Shown in pieces: positions 1 to 6,256 of a DNA stretch of 8,170 nt; position 1 is the first letter of the stretch, and the number at the start of each line of letters is the position of its first letter. Origin of the DNA: a bacterium. GTDB lineage: Bacteria; Tectomicrobia; Entotheonellia; Entotheonellales; Entotheonellaceae. The notes beneath the pieces are model-generated. The model had not been told where the DNA came from, ran no database searches, and saw only the letters and a program-made list of their open reading frames with translations. Where the stretch lies: contig JAPULM010000402.1 in NCBI GenBank assembly GCA_027294925.1, forward strand, positions 1 to 8,170, written 5' to 3'. A program made the position numbers and the translations under genes.

Positions 1-2
1 CC

Positions 3-53
3 GACATGCAGCGGGAAGCGGTCAACGCGATGGATGCCTTACTCGGGCCATAA
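3..53 (+). CDS. possible C-terminal tail of a truncated upstream gene
   Basis: A frame open from the window edge reads 16 residues ending in A-M-D-A-L-L-G-P and a TAA at 51-53. Its amphipathic, alanine/leucine-rich tail looks like a normal protein C-terminus, and no competing frame is better. The rest of the gene lies outside the window, so no family can be named. It could equally be chance; sixteen codons are too few to decide. Confidence 0.25.
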   Translation, partial: DMQREAVNAMDALLGP

Positions 54-145
54 GTCCACCAACATCCACTCACGTTGCTGTCAAAGCTGATGTCAAACAG
101 CAGTTATAGTAGACTTTAAAAAACGTAACCTGTTGTTCTACAAAG

Positions 146-219
146 TGCCCCCGGCAGGATTCGAACCTGCGGCCTGCGGATTAGGAATCCGCTGCTCTAT
201 CCAGCTGAGCTACGAGAGC
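146..219 (-). tRNA. tRNA-Arg, anticodon CCU
   Basis: On the minus strand this 74-nt stretch folds into a full cloverleaf. The 7-bp acceptor stem includes two G-U pairs, the D arm contains the usual AGCTCAGCTGGATAGAGC-type sequence, and the T arm carries GGTTCGAATCC. The anticodon loop TTCCTAA (+ strand 181-187) gives anticodon CCU, which reads the arginine codon AGG. The discriminator base is A. CCA is not encoded, since the next bases are CTT, so the 3' end must be added enzymatically. The gene stands alone on its strand at this end of the window and has its own promoter just upstream. No convincing terminator hairpin was found after it. Confidence 0.97.
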
Positions 220-238
220 AGGTATTATGTTTCAACCA

Positions 239-267
239 ATTATACGATCGTCTGTCTCTCCTCTCAT
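239..267 (-). promoter_or_regulatory. sigma70-type promoter for tRNA-Arg
   Basis: On the minus strand a perfect TATAAT (244-239) is preceded by a 17-nt spacer and ATGAGA (267-262), which matches 4 of 6 bases of the -35 consensus. Transcription would begin near 232, giving a 5' leader of roughly a dozen bases before the tRNA at 219. Position, spacing and the perfect -10 box make this the natural tRNA promoter. Neither strand has been tested experimentally. Confidence 0.7.
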
Positions 268-465
268 GCTCCGTTCCCCAAAAAGTCCCACCGCAACCCT
301 CGATTCTGCCTTTTTAGCATAGTAGAATATTGGTTAATTCTAGTGAAAAGTAGTTCCACTGTCGAGGACCGCATGCACTGGTCACTCAGACGGTCCCTTG
401 GCCGTTCACTCTGACCTGGAGAGCAATGGCTATGCCTAGTGTAGTACGGTCCGAAAATCAAATGG

Positions 466-582
466 GTGCGTGTCGAATCCGGCATCCGCAAACGCACCAA
501 TCACGACAAAACCAGCGCCTATGAAGCGTGTGTCAGGCGAAAAGGGAGGCCTGGCGTGACACTGATCCGCCCTACCCTTTGA
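466..582 (+). pseudogene. decayed N-terminal fragment of a tyrosine-recombinase integrase
   Basis: Reading from a GTG at 466, about 38 codons run to a TGA at 580-582. The segment G-I-R-K-R-T-N-H-D-K-T-S-A-Y-E-A-C-V-R and the following R-K-G-R-P resemble the N-terminal arm-binding region of phage and island integrases, which typically read like S-I-R-K-R...Y-x-V-R-V-R-R-K-G. The family usually continues T-F-x-T-K-R-x-A. A +1 shift near 574-577 gives P-F-D-K-R-T and then a few plausible residues to about 640, which suggests a frameshift followed by decay. The core-binding and catalytic (R...H-x-x-R...Y) domains are absent from the window. There is no good ribosome site. The assignment rests on remembered family consensus and is moderate at best. 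A deleted mobile element is the simplest source. Confidence 0.42.
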
Positions 583-838
583 CAAGCGTACGACCCCCGG
601 GGAAGTAAGTATGCTCAGGGCCATCCTGGCAGGCGCGAGCGGTATTAGAGCTGGTGAGACATTTCTGAAAGCTCGCTATCGAACTTGCCTTGCCCCTCAC
701 CTGTCGTGTATCATGCTGCTCGTGGTCTTAAAACACTCTCAGAAGCTGTGCCTGTTGGCCCGCAGTGCGGGGCTTTGACTACGATTTGGTAGGTACCCCG
801 ATGTCCATAAGAGAAGGGCACTACTTCGCTTTCTGAAA

Positions 839-844
839 GAGGAG
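839..844 (+). promoter_or_regulatory. ribosome binding site of the peroxiredoxin-like gene
   Basis: GAGGAG lies 6 nt before the ATG at 851. This fixes the start at 851 rather than at the out-of-frame ATG at 847, which is only 2 nt from the site. Confidence 0.75.
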
Positions 845-850
845 TCATGC

Positions 851-1495
851 ATGAGCTTGCAAGAGCAACTCGACGCTACACGGGCTAAAAGCGCAGAGCG
901 CATCCCTGCCGACAAACGCGCCATCATGGAACGCGCCACGAACGATTTACGTCAGTCCGGCATTGTCGACACGAGCCTCCAACCCGGCGCATCCATCCCC
1001 ACCTTTGCCCTGACAAATGCCACGGGCAAGACGACACGGTCCGAGGATCTCCTCGCCAAAGGCCCGCTTGTAATCAGTTTTTATCGCGGTGGGTGGTGAC
1101 CCTATTGCAATATGGAGCTGTATGCTCTGCAGCAAAAGTTGCCCGAGATTACTGCCGTAGGCGCCTCGCTTGTGGCAATCACACCGGAACAACCCGATCA
1201 TTCTATGTCCACCGTGGCGAAACAACAGCTGACGTTCGAAGTGCTGAGCGATATCGATAATCAGGTGGCCCGGCAATTCGGCCTGGTCTTCCAAATTCCG
1301 GAGGATTTGCGGGAAGTCTACGCCGGGTTTGGCATCGACCTATCAGGTACGCAAGGCAATGACCATTTCGAACTGCCCATCCCCGCCACCTTTGTGATCG
1401 ATCGAAATGGGACGGTCGTCATGCCCTTTGTCGATCCGGACTATACCAAACGTTTAGAGCCGGACGAGATAGTCGCCACCTTGCAAGGGTTGTAG
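851..1495 (+). CDS. peroxiredoxin-like (AhpC/TSA) selenoprotein, UGA-encoded Sec83 in a U-P-Y-C motif
   Basis: The product is a cytosolic thioredoxin-fold thiol or selenol oxidoreductase of the peroxiredoxin-like AhpC/TSA family, expected to reduce peroxides or disulfides. With the TGA at 1097-1099 read through, the protein is 214 residues, the usual family length. Residues 1-44 form a helical N-terminal extension typical of the family. The thioredoxin fold follows, with the active-site loop S-F-Y-R-G-G-W-U-P-Y-C-N at 76-87. Relatives have C-P-Y-C here, so the UGA replaces precisely the first redox cysteine and leaves Cys86 as likely resolving residue. P-I-P-A-T-F-V-I-D at 176-184 carries the conserved cis-proline region. 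No other stop or shift interrupts the frame, and both halves are family-like. There is a good ribosome site, no signal peptide, and a TAG stop 3 nt from the convergent neighbour's stop. Selenocysteine is inferred. A TGC/TGT-to-TGA nonsense mutation or a sequencing error remains possible. The selenium machinery (selA, selB, selC, selD) is not in the window. Confidence 0.85.
1097..1135 (+). promoter_or_regulatory. candidate bacterial SECIS element with the recoded UGA
   Basis: The in-frame UGA (1097-1099) is followed by an RNA that can fold with an upper stem G-A-G-C (1115-1118) against G-C-U-C (1124-1127). This closes the five-base loop U-G-U-A-U (1119-1123). Below an asymmetric bulge containing U, a lower stem pairs 1105-1109 with 1128-1132. 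A variant pairs 1105-1108 with 1132-1135 and lengthens the upper stem to six pairs. Both folds give the same loop, which starts 19 nt after the UGA. Bacterial SECIS elements recognised by SelB lie directly after the UGA within the coding region, have a G (often GU) at the start of the apical loop, and place that loop roughly 16-37 nt from the UGA. This hairpin fits. The fold was drawn by hand, with no energy calculation. Confidence 0.65.
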
Positions 1496-1498
1496 GCA

Positions 1499-2602
1499 CT
1501 ACGAAACAGCGTAACCTGAAGGTCCTTTTGTCTGTTCTAAAAGCGCCACCAAATGGGAACGTAAATGGCGATAGTAAACCGCAAGCAAGCCAGGGAAAAC
1601 CAAACACCCAAGGGAGTTGAACATCGAGAGATACACCGTACGGCGGGAGATCTTGACTGGCAGATGAGGATTGAGTAACTGGTCCGACTGCCAGACCATA
1701 GCTAGCGTTTGCACGGCAAACAATAATGGCCACATACAGCTCAACCGTGACCGAACGGCAAGGTATGGCAAGTGCATAACATACTCGCACGCCCGGTCGA
1801 GATGGGCCAATGTGTATGTCATCAGGGTGCGAAGCAGCGGACGTAGACGAGGTAAGGATGCCGTATCCTGCAACGTTTCTACCTTGATCTGCACCTGCTC
1901 AAGACACTTCTCAGGTAGATAACACCGCCCATTGTGCAGGTCTTTACCAAGATCTTTTAAAATATTTGTCAGTTGCAGGCCTTTACCGAAACTAACGCCA
2001 AGGCGACAAAGGGATAAGCAGTCGAGGTGTCGCATATTAGGTAAATGCGCCACGTGAATCTTGGTCCAAAATTCTCCGACAACACCTGCCACATAATATG
2101 TATACAGATCAAGAGCATGCATATTGGGCAAAGCGCGGGCGGTTGCAGCAGTTTCGCCGGGAAAGGCACGTAAATCCATTTCCATACCGCGGGTCAGGGT
2201 CAGGACCAAATCGGTAATCAACTGGCGATCAGTTAGCGAAAAGTGCGCTAACACACGGAAGCAATCCGGCAGGTGCATCAGCAATTTCCGTTCGCCCTCG
2301 GTGACACGCTGCGGCAAGGGAACGTTTTGCAGATATGTTAAATCTTTACAGGAGTCGCTCAGCCTAAATTGGCACCGGAAAGATTCCAAGACACGCAGCC
2401 GCTCATGGCGCGCTAAAATATCTGTGTCAGCTATCGTATCGGCGGCACGACAAAAGAGATAGGCTAAGCCCACCTGTTGCCGCACAGCCTTTGGCAGAAC
2501 GACTAGGCTGAGGTAGAATGAGCGGGAAACGTCACGCAAGATGGTGCGCAAGAGCGTTCGTTTTACACGCTCGCTTTGCACCGTTTGGGAAAAAAATGTC
2601 AT
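1499..2602 (-). CDS. squalene/phytoene synthase family protein
   Basis: This 367-residue protein belongs to the trans-isoprenyl diphosphate synthases that join two prenyl diphosphates head to head. The first aspartate motif D-T-I-A-D (55-59) follows the conserved L-F-C-R-A-A. S-R-S-F-Y (26-30) and Y-Y-V-A-G-V-V-G-E (169-177) are family hallmarks. The second aspartate motif reads D-L-G-K-D (217-221), with lysine where E is common but both metal-binding aspartates kept, followed by G-R-C-Y-L-P (225-230). Hydrophobic stretches near 287-303 and 325-343 resemble the membrane-leaning C-terminus of squalene synthases. Which product is made (squalene for hopanoids or sterols, or a carotenoid precursor) cannot be read from sequence. 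The ATG lies 29 nt after the thrS stop and has no clear Shine-Dalgarno, so it probably depends on the upstream transcript. The stop is TAG. Confidence 0.88.
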   Translation of the reverse strand: MTFFSQTVQSERVKRTLLRTILRDVSRSFYLSLVVLPKAVRQQVGLAYLFCRAADTIADTDILARHERLRVLESFRCQFRLSDSCKDLTYLQNVPLPQRVTEGERKLLMHLPDCFRVLAHFSLTDRQLITDLVLTLTRGMEMDLRAFPGETAATARALPNMHALDLYTYYVAGVVGEFWTKIHVAHLPNMRHLDCLSLCRLGVSFGKGLQLTNILKDLGKDLHNGRCYLPEKCLEQVQIKVETLQDTASLPRLRPLLRTLMTYTLAHLDRACEYVMHLPYLAVRSRLSCMWPLLFAVQTLAMVWQSDQLLNPHLPVKISRRTVYLSMFNSLGCLVFPGLLAVYYRHLRSHLVALLEQTKGPSGYAVS

Positions 2603-2631
2603 GGGTAAACCGAGACAGCCCAGACCTAAGC

Positions 2632-4416
2632 TTACAATTCGGCAGTTTTACGATCAACACGATCTTGCACCCGAGCAAGAAATTCAGCCACAGACAGAGC
2701 GCCCAGGTTGTCGCCGGACCGTAGCCGGACCGCAACGGCACCTTGTTCTGCCTCACGATCACCCACAATCAGCATGTAGGGCACCTTCTTGAGCTGTGCT
2801 TGCCGGATTTTCTGCCGCATGGATTCCCTACGGTCATCTACTTCGACTCTCAGCTTTGTGTCCTGTAATTGGGAAGCGACCTGATTGGCGTAGTCAACAT
2901 GTCGGTCGGCGATCGGAACCAGCATGACTTGTAGCGGCGCTAGCCAAACAGGGAAGGCGCCAGCGTAATGCTCAATCAAAATACCAATGAAGCGCTCAAA
3001 CGTCCCAAGAATGGCGCGATGGATCATGACAGGCCGATGTGGCTTTCCATCCTCGCCAATGTAGGTGAGATCGAACTTTTCGGGCAGCTGAAAGTCAAGC
3101 TGCACGGTGGCCAGTTGCCACTCACGGCCCAGCGAATCGGTTACATCAATATCCAATTTTGGGCCATAAAAAGCGCCATCGCCAGGTTTCAACTCGTATG
3201 CACCGCCAGACTCAGCAAGCGATGCTTGCAGCGCAGTCTCCGCCCGCTCCCATAACGCATCCGCCCCCATCGCCTTCTCCGGTTTGGTGGACAGATTAAC
3301 TTTGTAAGGCATATCGAACACCGAATAAAAATAGTCGATCAACGATAAAACCCCAGCTACTTCGGCCTGAATTTGATCTTCCCGGGCAAAAATATGGGCA
3401 TCATCCATAAATAACTGCCGCACGCGGAGCAAACCATGCAAGGTGCCAGACGCCTCATAACGCTGCAACATCCCATATTCGGCAAGTCTTAACGGAAGGT
3501 CACGATAGCTTCGTAGCTTACTGCTGTATACAACGGTAGCGCCCGGACAATTCATCGGCTTAACGGCATATTCCGCGTCGTCCATGGTGGCGATATACAT
3601 CTTATCCCGGTAGAACTCGTAGTGGCCAGAACGCTTCCACATTTCGACCTTCATCACATTTGGCGTTCTTGCTTCCACATAGCCGCGTTTTTCCTGTTCA
3701 GAGCGGGAAAATTCAGTCAAGATATTAAACAACACCGTCCCTTTGGGCAGCCAGAAAGGCGAGGCAGGCGCTAACTCGTGGAAGGTAAACAGTTCCAACT
3801 CAGCCCCCAACTTTCGATGGTCGCGCCGCTTGGCTTCTTCCACCTGCCACAGATATTGATCAAGTTCTTCCTGGGTAAAAAAAACGGTTCCATAAATACG
3901 CTGCATCTGTGGATTGTTGGCGTTTCCCCGCCAATATGCACCGGCAACGGACAACAGCTTAAACGGTCCGATCTCCCCAGTATGGCTAACATGTGGTCCC
4001 TGACAAAGGTCCAGAAAATCACCGGTTCGGAAAAACGAAACCGTCTCTACCGGTTCTCTCGTTTCTTCTTCGTCCGAGCCCTCACCATAGACCACACCGG
4101 CTTTTAAATCGTTGATCAATTCAACCTTATAGGACTGCTGAATGTCAGCAACCGTCTCTAAGCCATCATGGACCGACTGCTCAAAACGTTCAAATGGAAG
4201 GCTTTGAGCAGCAATTGCCTGCATGCGCGACTCAATTGCCGGCAAGTCATCCGGTCCTAGCGAGCGCGACAATTCGAAATCATAGAAAAATCCGTTCTCA
4301 ATGGGCGGCCCAATGCCTAACTTTGCTTCAGGGAATAACTCAAGGACGGCGGCCGCCATCACATGAGCGGTGCTATGGCGCATAGTATCAAGCTTACTGA
4401 ACGTCTTACCCGGCAC
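2632..4416 (-). CDS. thrS: threonyl-tRNA synthetase lacking the TGS domain
   Basis: The enzyme charges tRNA-Thr with threonine in the cytosol. Numbered from the GTG at 4416 (594 residues), the editing domain carries H-S-T-A-H (14-18) and D-L-C-Q-G-P-H (136-142), which hydrolyse mischarged seryl-tRNA. The class II catalytic core spans roughly 200-487 and includes the zinc ligands Cys290 (in M-N-C-P-G), His341 (D-D-A-H-I-F) and His466 (M-I-H-R). The anticodon-binding domain occupies about 492-590. The N-terminal TGS domain of about 60 residues found in E. coli-type enzymes is missing, and apt occupies the DNA where it would lie. Two starts are plausible. The GTG at 4416 has a strong GGAGGAG before it. 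An ATG at 4452 overlaps the apt stop by one base and would add 12 residues. I prefer 4416 for its ribosome site. The stop is TAA. Confidence 0.96.
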   Translation of the reverse strand: MPGKTFSKLDTMRHSTAHVMAAAVLELFPEAKLGIGPPIENGFFYDFELSRSLGPDDLPAIESRMQAIAAQSLPFERFEQSVHDGLETVADIQQSYKVELINDLKAGVVYGEGSDEEETREPVETVSFFRTGDFLDLCQGPHVSHTGEIGPFKLLSVAGAYWRGNANNPQMQRIYGTVFFTQEELDQYLWQVEEAKRRDHRKLGAELELFTFHELAPASPFWLPKGTVLFNILTEFSRSEQEKRGYVEARTPNVMKVEMWKRSGHYEFYRDKMYIATMDDAEYAVKPMNCPGATVVYSSKLRSYRDLPLRLAEYGMLQRYEASGTLHGLLRVRQLFMDDAHIFAREDQIQAEVAGVLSLIDYFYSVFDMPYKVNLSTKPEKAMGADALWERAETALQASLAESGGAYELKPGDGAFYGPKLDIDVTDSLGREWQLATVQLDFQLPEKFDLTYIGEDGKPHRPVMIHRAILGTFERFIGILIEHYAGAFPVWLAPLQVMLVPIADRHVDYANQVASQLQDTKLRVEVDDRRESMRQKIRQAQLKKVPYMLIVGDREAEQGAVAVRLRSGDNLGALSVAEFLARVQDRVDRKTAEL

Positions 4417-4420
4417 GCTA

Positions 4421-4427
4421 CTCCTCC
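4421..4427 (-). promoter_or_regulatory. ribosome binding site deciding the thrS start
   Basis: GGAGGAG on the minus strand ends 4 nt before GTG 4416, so the GGAGG core is about 6 nt away. This is the best Shine-Dalgarno in the minus-strand cluster and favours the GTG over the in-frame ATG at 4452, which lacks one. Confidence 0.6.
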
Positions 4428-4451
4428 ACTCCGTTCCCGCGACACAACGCA

Positions 4452-4970
4452 TCAATATTGCAAAAGTGAAAACACATTATAGTCCTTCAGACGTTGTCGG
4501 CCATTCAATGCTGTGAGTTCAATAAGGAAGGCAAGTTCAATAATTTCGCAGGGTAATTCCTGAATCAAATCAAGTGCGGCGCGAATCGTACCGCCGGTAG
4601 CAATCAAATCATCTACCAACACCACGCGTTCGCCTGGCATAACCGCATCGCGGTGCACCTCAAGTTGGTCGACACCGTACTCAAGCTCATAAGCGGCTTT
4701 CAGTGTCTCTGCCGGAAGCTTACCCGGCTTACGTATCAGAATCAGGCCGGTATTCAGTTTATACGCTAATGCCGCACCTAGGATAAACCCACGTGCCTCG
4801 ACGCCAACCACATGGTCCACATGGTGCCTCATGTAACGATCCGCTAATAGATTAATGGCCATATTAAATGCCTGCCGATCACCCAAGAGCGGCGTGATGT
4901 CTTTAAACATGATCCCCTTTTGCGGAAAATCGGGGATATCGCGGATTTTCGCTTTTAGCATGTCCAACAT
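4452..4970 (-). CDS. apt: adenine phosphoribosyltransferase
   Basis: The enzyme converts adenine and PRPP to AMP in purine salvage, as a cytosolic dimer. The 172-residue product opens with K-I-R-D-I-P-D-F-P-Q-K-G-I-M-F-K-D-I-T-P (8-27), the classic Apt N-terminus. It has G-V-E-A-R-G-F (56-62) and the PRPP-binding loop V-L-V-D-D-L-I-A-T-G-G-T (117-128). The length matches Apt proteins of about 170 residues. I start it at ATG 4970 because GAGAGGA sits 8 nt upstream. An in-frame TTG at 5003 would add 11 residues unlike the family. The TGA stop shares its A with an ATG usable by thrS, so the two genes may be translationally coupled. The gene follows the lipoprotein gene by 49 nt in the same orientation. 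Confidence 0.96.
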   Translation of the reverse strand: MLDMLKAKIRDIPDFPQKGIMFKDITPLLGDRQAFNMAINLLADRYMRHHVDHVVGVEARGFILGAALAYKLNTGLILIRKPGKLPAETLKAAYELEYGVDQLEVHRDAVMPGERVVLVDDLIATGGTIRAALDLIQELPCEIIELAFLIELTALNGRQRLKDYNVFSLLQY

Positions 4971-4978
4971 GCGACCGA

Positions 4979-4985
4979 TCCTCTC
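4979..4985 (-). promoter_or_regulatory. ribosome binding site deciding the apt start
   Basis: GAGAGGA on the minus strand stands 8 nt before ATG 4970 and supports that codon over the upstream TTG at 5003. Confidence 0.55.
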
Positions 4986-5019
4986 GACCCCTAAACGGTT
5001 CAAACATTGTGCCTACGCG

Positions 5020-5793
5020 TCAGCGACGGTCTAACTGCACAAGTTGGCGGTTGCGGGCAAGATAGTTAGTAGGCGGAACGGGTACGGTTTTCCGCCGAAC
5101 CTCAAAATGAAGATGATATCCTGTCGCACGGCCACTTTTGCCCACTGTAGCGATACGGTCACCACGCCGAATTTTTTGTCCGACCTTGGCGAGATTTTGC
5201 TGGTTATGGGCATAAACAGTCACCATATCTGCTGCATGGCGCATCATCACAAGACGGCCATAACCACCAGGCCCCCAATCACTGTAGATGACTTTCCCAT
5301 CAGCTACCGCTAAAATAGGCGTCCCCTTAGGGGCAGCAATATCAATACCATCATGACGATGTTTCCTGCCTTGCTTGAATCCTCTTGTCACCGTGCCTTG
5401 TATAGGCCAGATAAAGACAGGCAGGCGAGCAGCCGCCTTAAGACGTTTCGTTGCATGCTGTTTGCGTGCTAGCGTCGTATCCTTCGACTCACAGGGACAC
5501 TGGCTGTCTACCTGCCGTTGACGGGTTGCACCTGGGATATAGAGACGCTGCCCGGTTTGCAAAACGCTCGCGTCAGAAAGCTTATTGACACGGGCTAGAG
5601 CATTCATATCAACGCCATATTTACGAGCAATCCCCCATAACGTCTGTCCGCGTTGCACCTCATGGTATACACCACGCGAAGGTCTGGACTGCGGAAGCCG
5701 CCGAGCTTGACAACCTGCGAGCAAACCGAGACCCACAAAACTGACAAGCAACACGCTTACTTTAAGGCGTAACGTCTTTTTCGTGTCAGTCAT
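5020..5793 (-). CDS. LysM and M23 peptidase lipoprotein (NlpD/EnvC-like)
   Basis: This 257-residue envelope protein probably cleaves or remodels peptidoglycan. A signal peptide (hydrophobic 12-27) ends in the lipobox L-L-A-G-C, giving lipidation at Cys28. A LysM peptidoglycan-binding domain covers about 43-87, including V-Q-R-G-Q-T-L-W-G-I-A and Q-R-L-Y-I-P. A basic, alanine-rich linker carries C-P-C at 99-101. The M23 domain spans about 130-245, with zinc and catalytic residues His147 and Asp151 (H-D-G-I-D-I-A-A-P), His196 (Y-A-H) and His227/His229 (H-L-H-F-E). Because the metal site is intact, this looks like an active peptidase, unlike E. coli NlpD and EnvC, which are degenerate amidase activators. 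The ATG at 5793 is 1 nt after the stop of the LOG-like gene. A longer frame from 5856 would overlap that gene and bury the signal peptide, so it was rejected. Stop TGA. Confidence 0.92.
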   Translation of the reverse strand: MTDTKKTLRLKVSVLLVSFVGLGLLAGCQARRLPQSRPSRGVYHEVQRGQTLWGIARKYGVDMNALARVNKLSDASVLQTGQRLYIPGATRQRQVDSQCPCESKDTTLARKQHATKRLKAAARLPVFIWPIQGTVTRGFKQGRKHRHDGIDIAAPKGTPILAVADGKVIYSDWGPGGYGRLVMMRHAADMVTVYAHNQQNLAKVGQKIRRGDRIATVGKSGRATGYHLHFEVRRKTVPVPPTNYLARNRQLVQLDRR

Positions 5794-5794
5794 A

Positions 5795-6256
5795 TCAGTG
5801 CATATCAAGAGAATCCAAGACCTTCTCGACTGCCTGTTCGGGGTTCTCCACAACAATCACAGCCATCATCAGCGGCCAAGATCGCAAACCGATGACAGGT
5901 CGCCCCATTTTTAACGCTAGCGCCATCTCAGACAAGGTGCCATATTCACCCGCAATCGCCACTAACACTTCGGAGGCGCATGCAACAATGGCGTTCCGAG
6001 CTTCACCAAGGCCCGTTAAAATGGGAATATCGACATCAGGGTTAACCTCGTTATAGGTATTACCTGGCAGGATGCCGATGGTCAGCCCACCCGCTTGCTT
6101 GGCCCCGCGTGAAGCGGCCGCCATAACCCCGCCCCGGCCACCAGTTAACACCACTAAACCGCGGCGAGCCAACCGTTCGCCAACTTCCTCGGCGAGGCTG
6201 TCAATCTGCTGGTCACATTCACCTGCACCAATAACGCCAACGATACGTTTCATCAT
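5795..6256 (-). CDS. LOG-like Rossmann protein (TIGR00725-type, lysine decarboxylase-like fold)
   Basis: The 153-residue protein has the nucleotide-binding fold of the LOG/TIGR00725 family, whose better-studied members are cytokinin riboside 5'-monophosphate phosphoribohydrolases. Visible motifs are V-I-G-A-G (8-12), L-T-G-G-R-G-G-V-M (37-45), E-A-R-N (85-88) and A-G-E-Y-G-T-L-S-E (102-110). The last corresponds to the P-G-G-x-G-T-x-x-E signature, with P-G-G reading as A-G-E. It is shorter than plant-type LOGs, as TIGR00725 proteins usually are. Its substrate is not known from sequence; nucleotide or nucleoside monophosphate binding is the family expectation. Two tandem ATGs open it (6256 and 6253), with no recognisable Shine-Dalgarno in the 27 nt between tRNA-Pro(CGG) and the start. 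The stop TGA is 1 nt from the next start. Confidence 0.88.
   Translation of the reverse strand: MMKRIVGVIGAGECDQQIDSLAEEVGERLARRGLVVLTGGRGGVMAAASRGAKQAGGLTIGILPGNTYNEVNPDVDIPILTGLGEARNAIVACASEVLVAIAGEYGTLSEMALALKMGRPVIGLRSWPLMMAVIVVENPEQAVEKVLDSLDMH

Larger units (their letters stand above)
220..850. other. 631-base stretch without an intact gene
   Basis: Apart from the tRNA-Arg promoter (239-267), the integrase-like remnant (466-582) and the ribosome site of the next gene (839-844), nothing convincing is visible. Open frames here on both strands are short, have no recognisable motifs and lack ribosome sites. A 55-codon plus-strand frame at 611-778 is one example. A small GC-rich hairpin at 759-771 (CCCGC, loop AGT, GCGGG) precedes a TTGACT at 775-780, but no -10 box lies at the right distance. 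The region reads like degraded accessory DNA. Confidence 0.6.

Noticed and set aside
75..102. Inverted repeat TGCTGT...ACAGCA after the stop at 51-53, as a terminator
   Set aside because: The loop is about 15 nt and no T run follows on the plus strand, so it does not resemble an intrinsic terminator.
110..145. Terminator of tRNA-Arg at the minus-strand T run near 117-122
   Set aside because: A T run is present but the preceding pairing is only a bulged 5-bp match, too weak to claim.
469..490. Attachment-site repeat of the tRNA-Arg T arm, sharing TCGAATCC
   Set aside because: Only 8 bases match and the flanks diverge. This is too short to call an att remnant.
611..778. 55-codon plus-strand frame starting at ATG 611
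   Set aside because: No ribosome site, no recognisable motif, and a cysteine/leucine-rich composition typical of chance frames. Part may be integrase debris.
775..810. TTGACT at 775-780 as a promoter -35 for the peroxiredoxin-like gene
   Set aside because: No acceptable -10 lies 16-18 nt downstream. The nearest AT-rich candidate (around 805-810) is about 24 nt away.
851..1099. Two separate genes (851-1099 and 1112-1495) instead of one
   Set aside because: The ATG at 1112 has no ribosome site and the halves form one thioredoxin fold in the same frame, split at the active site.
1419..1790. Other open frames opposite or inside the known genes, such as minus 1419-1790 and plus 3778-4107
   Set aside because: They lie over well-supported genes in other frames and show no motifs or ribosome sites.
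5020..5856. Longer lipoprotein frame starting at ATG 5856
   Set aside because: It would overlap the LOG-like gene by about 60 nt and put 21 extra residues in front of a standard signal peptide.
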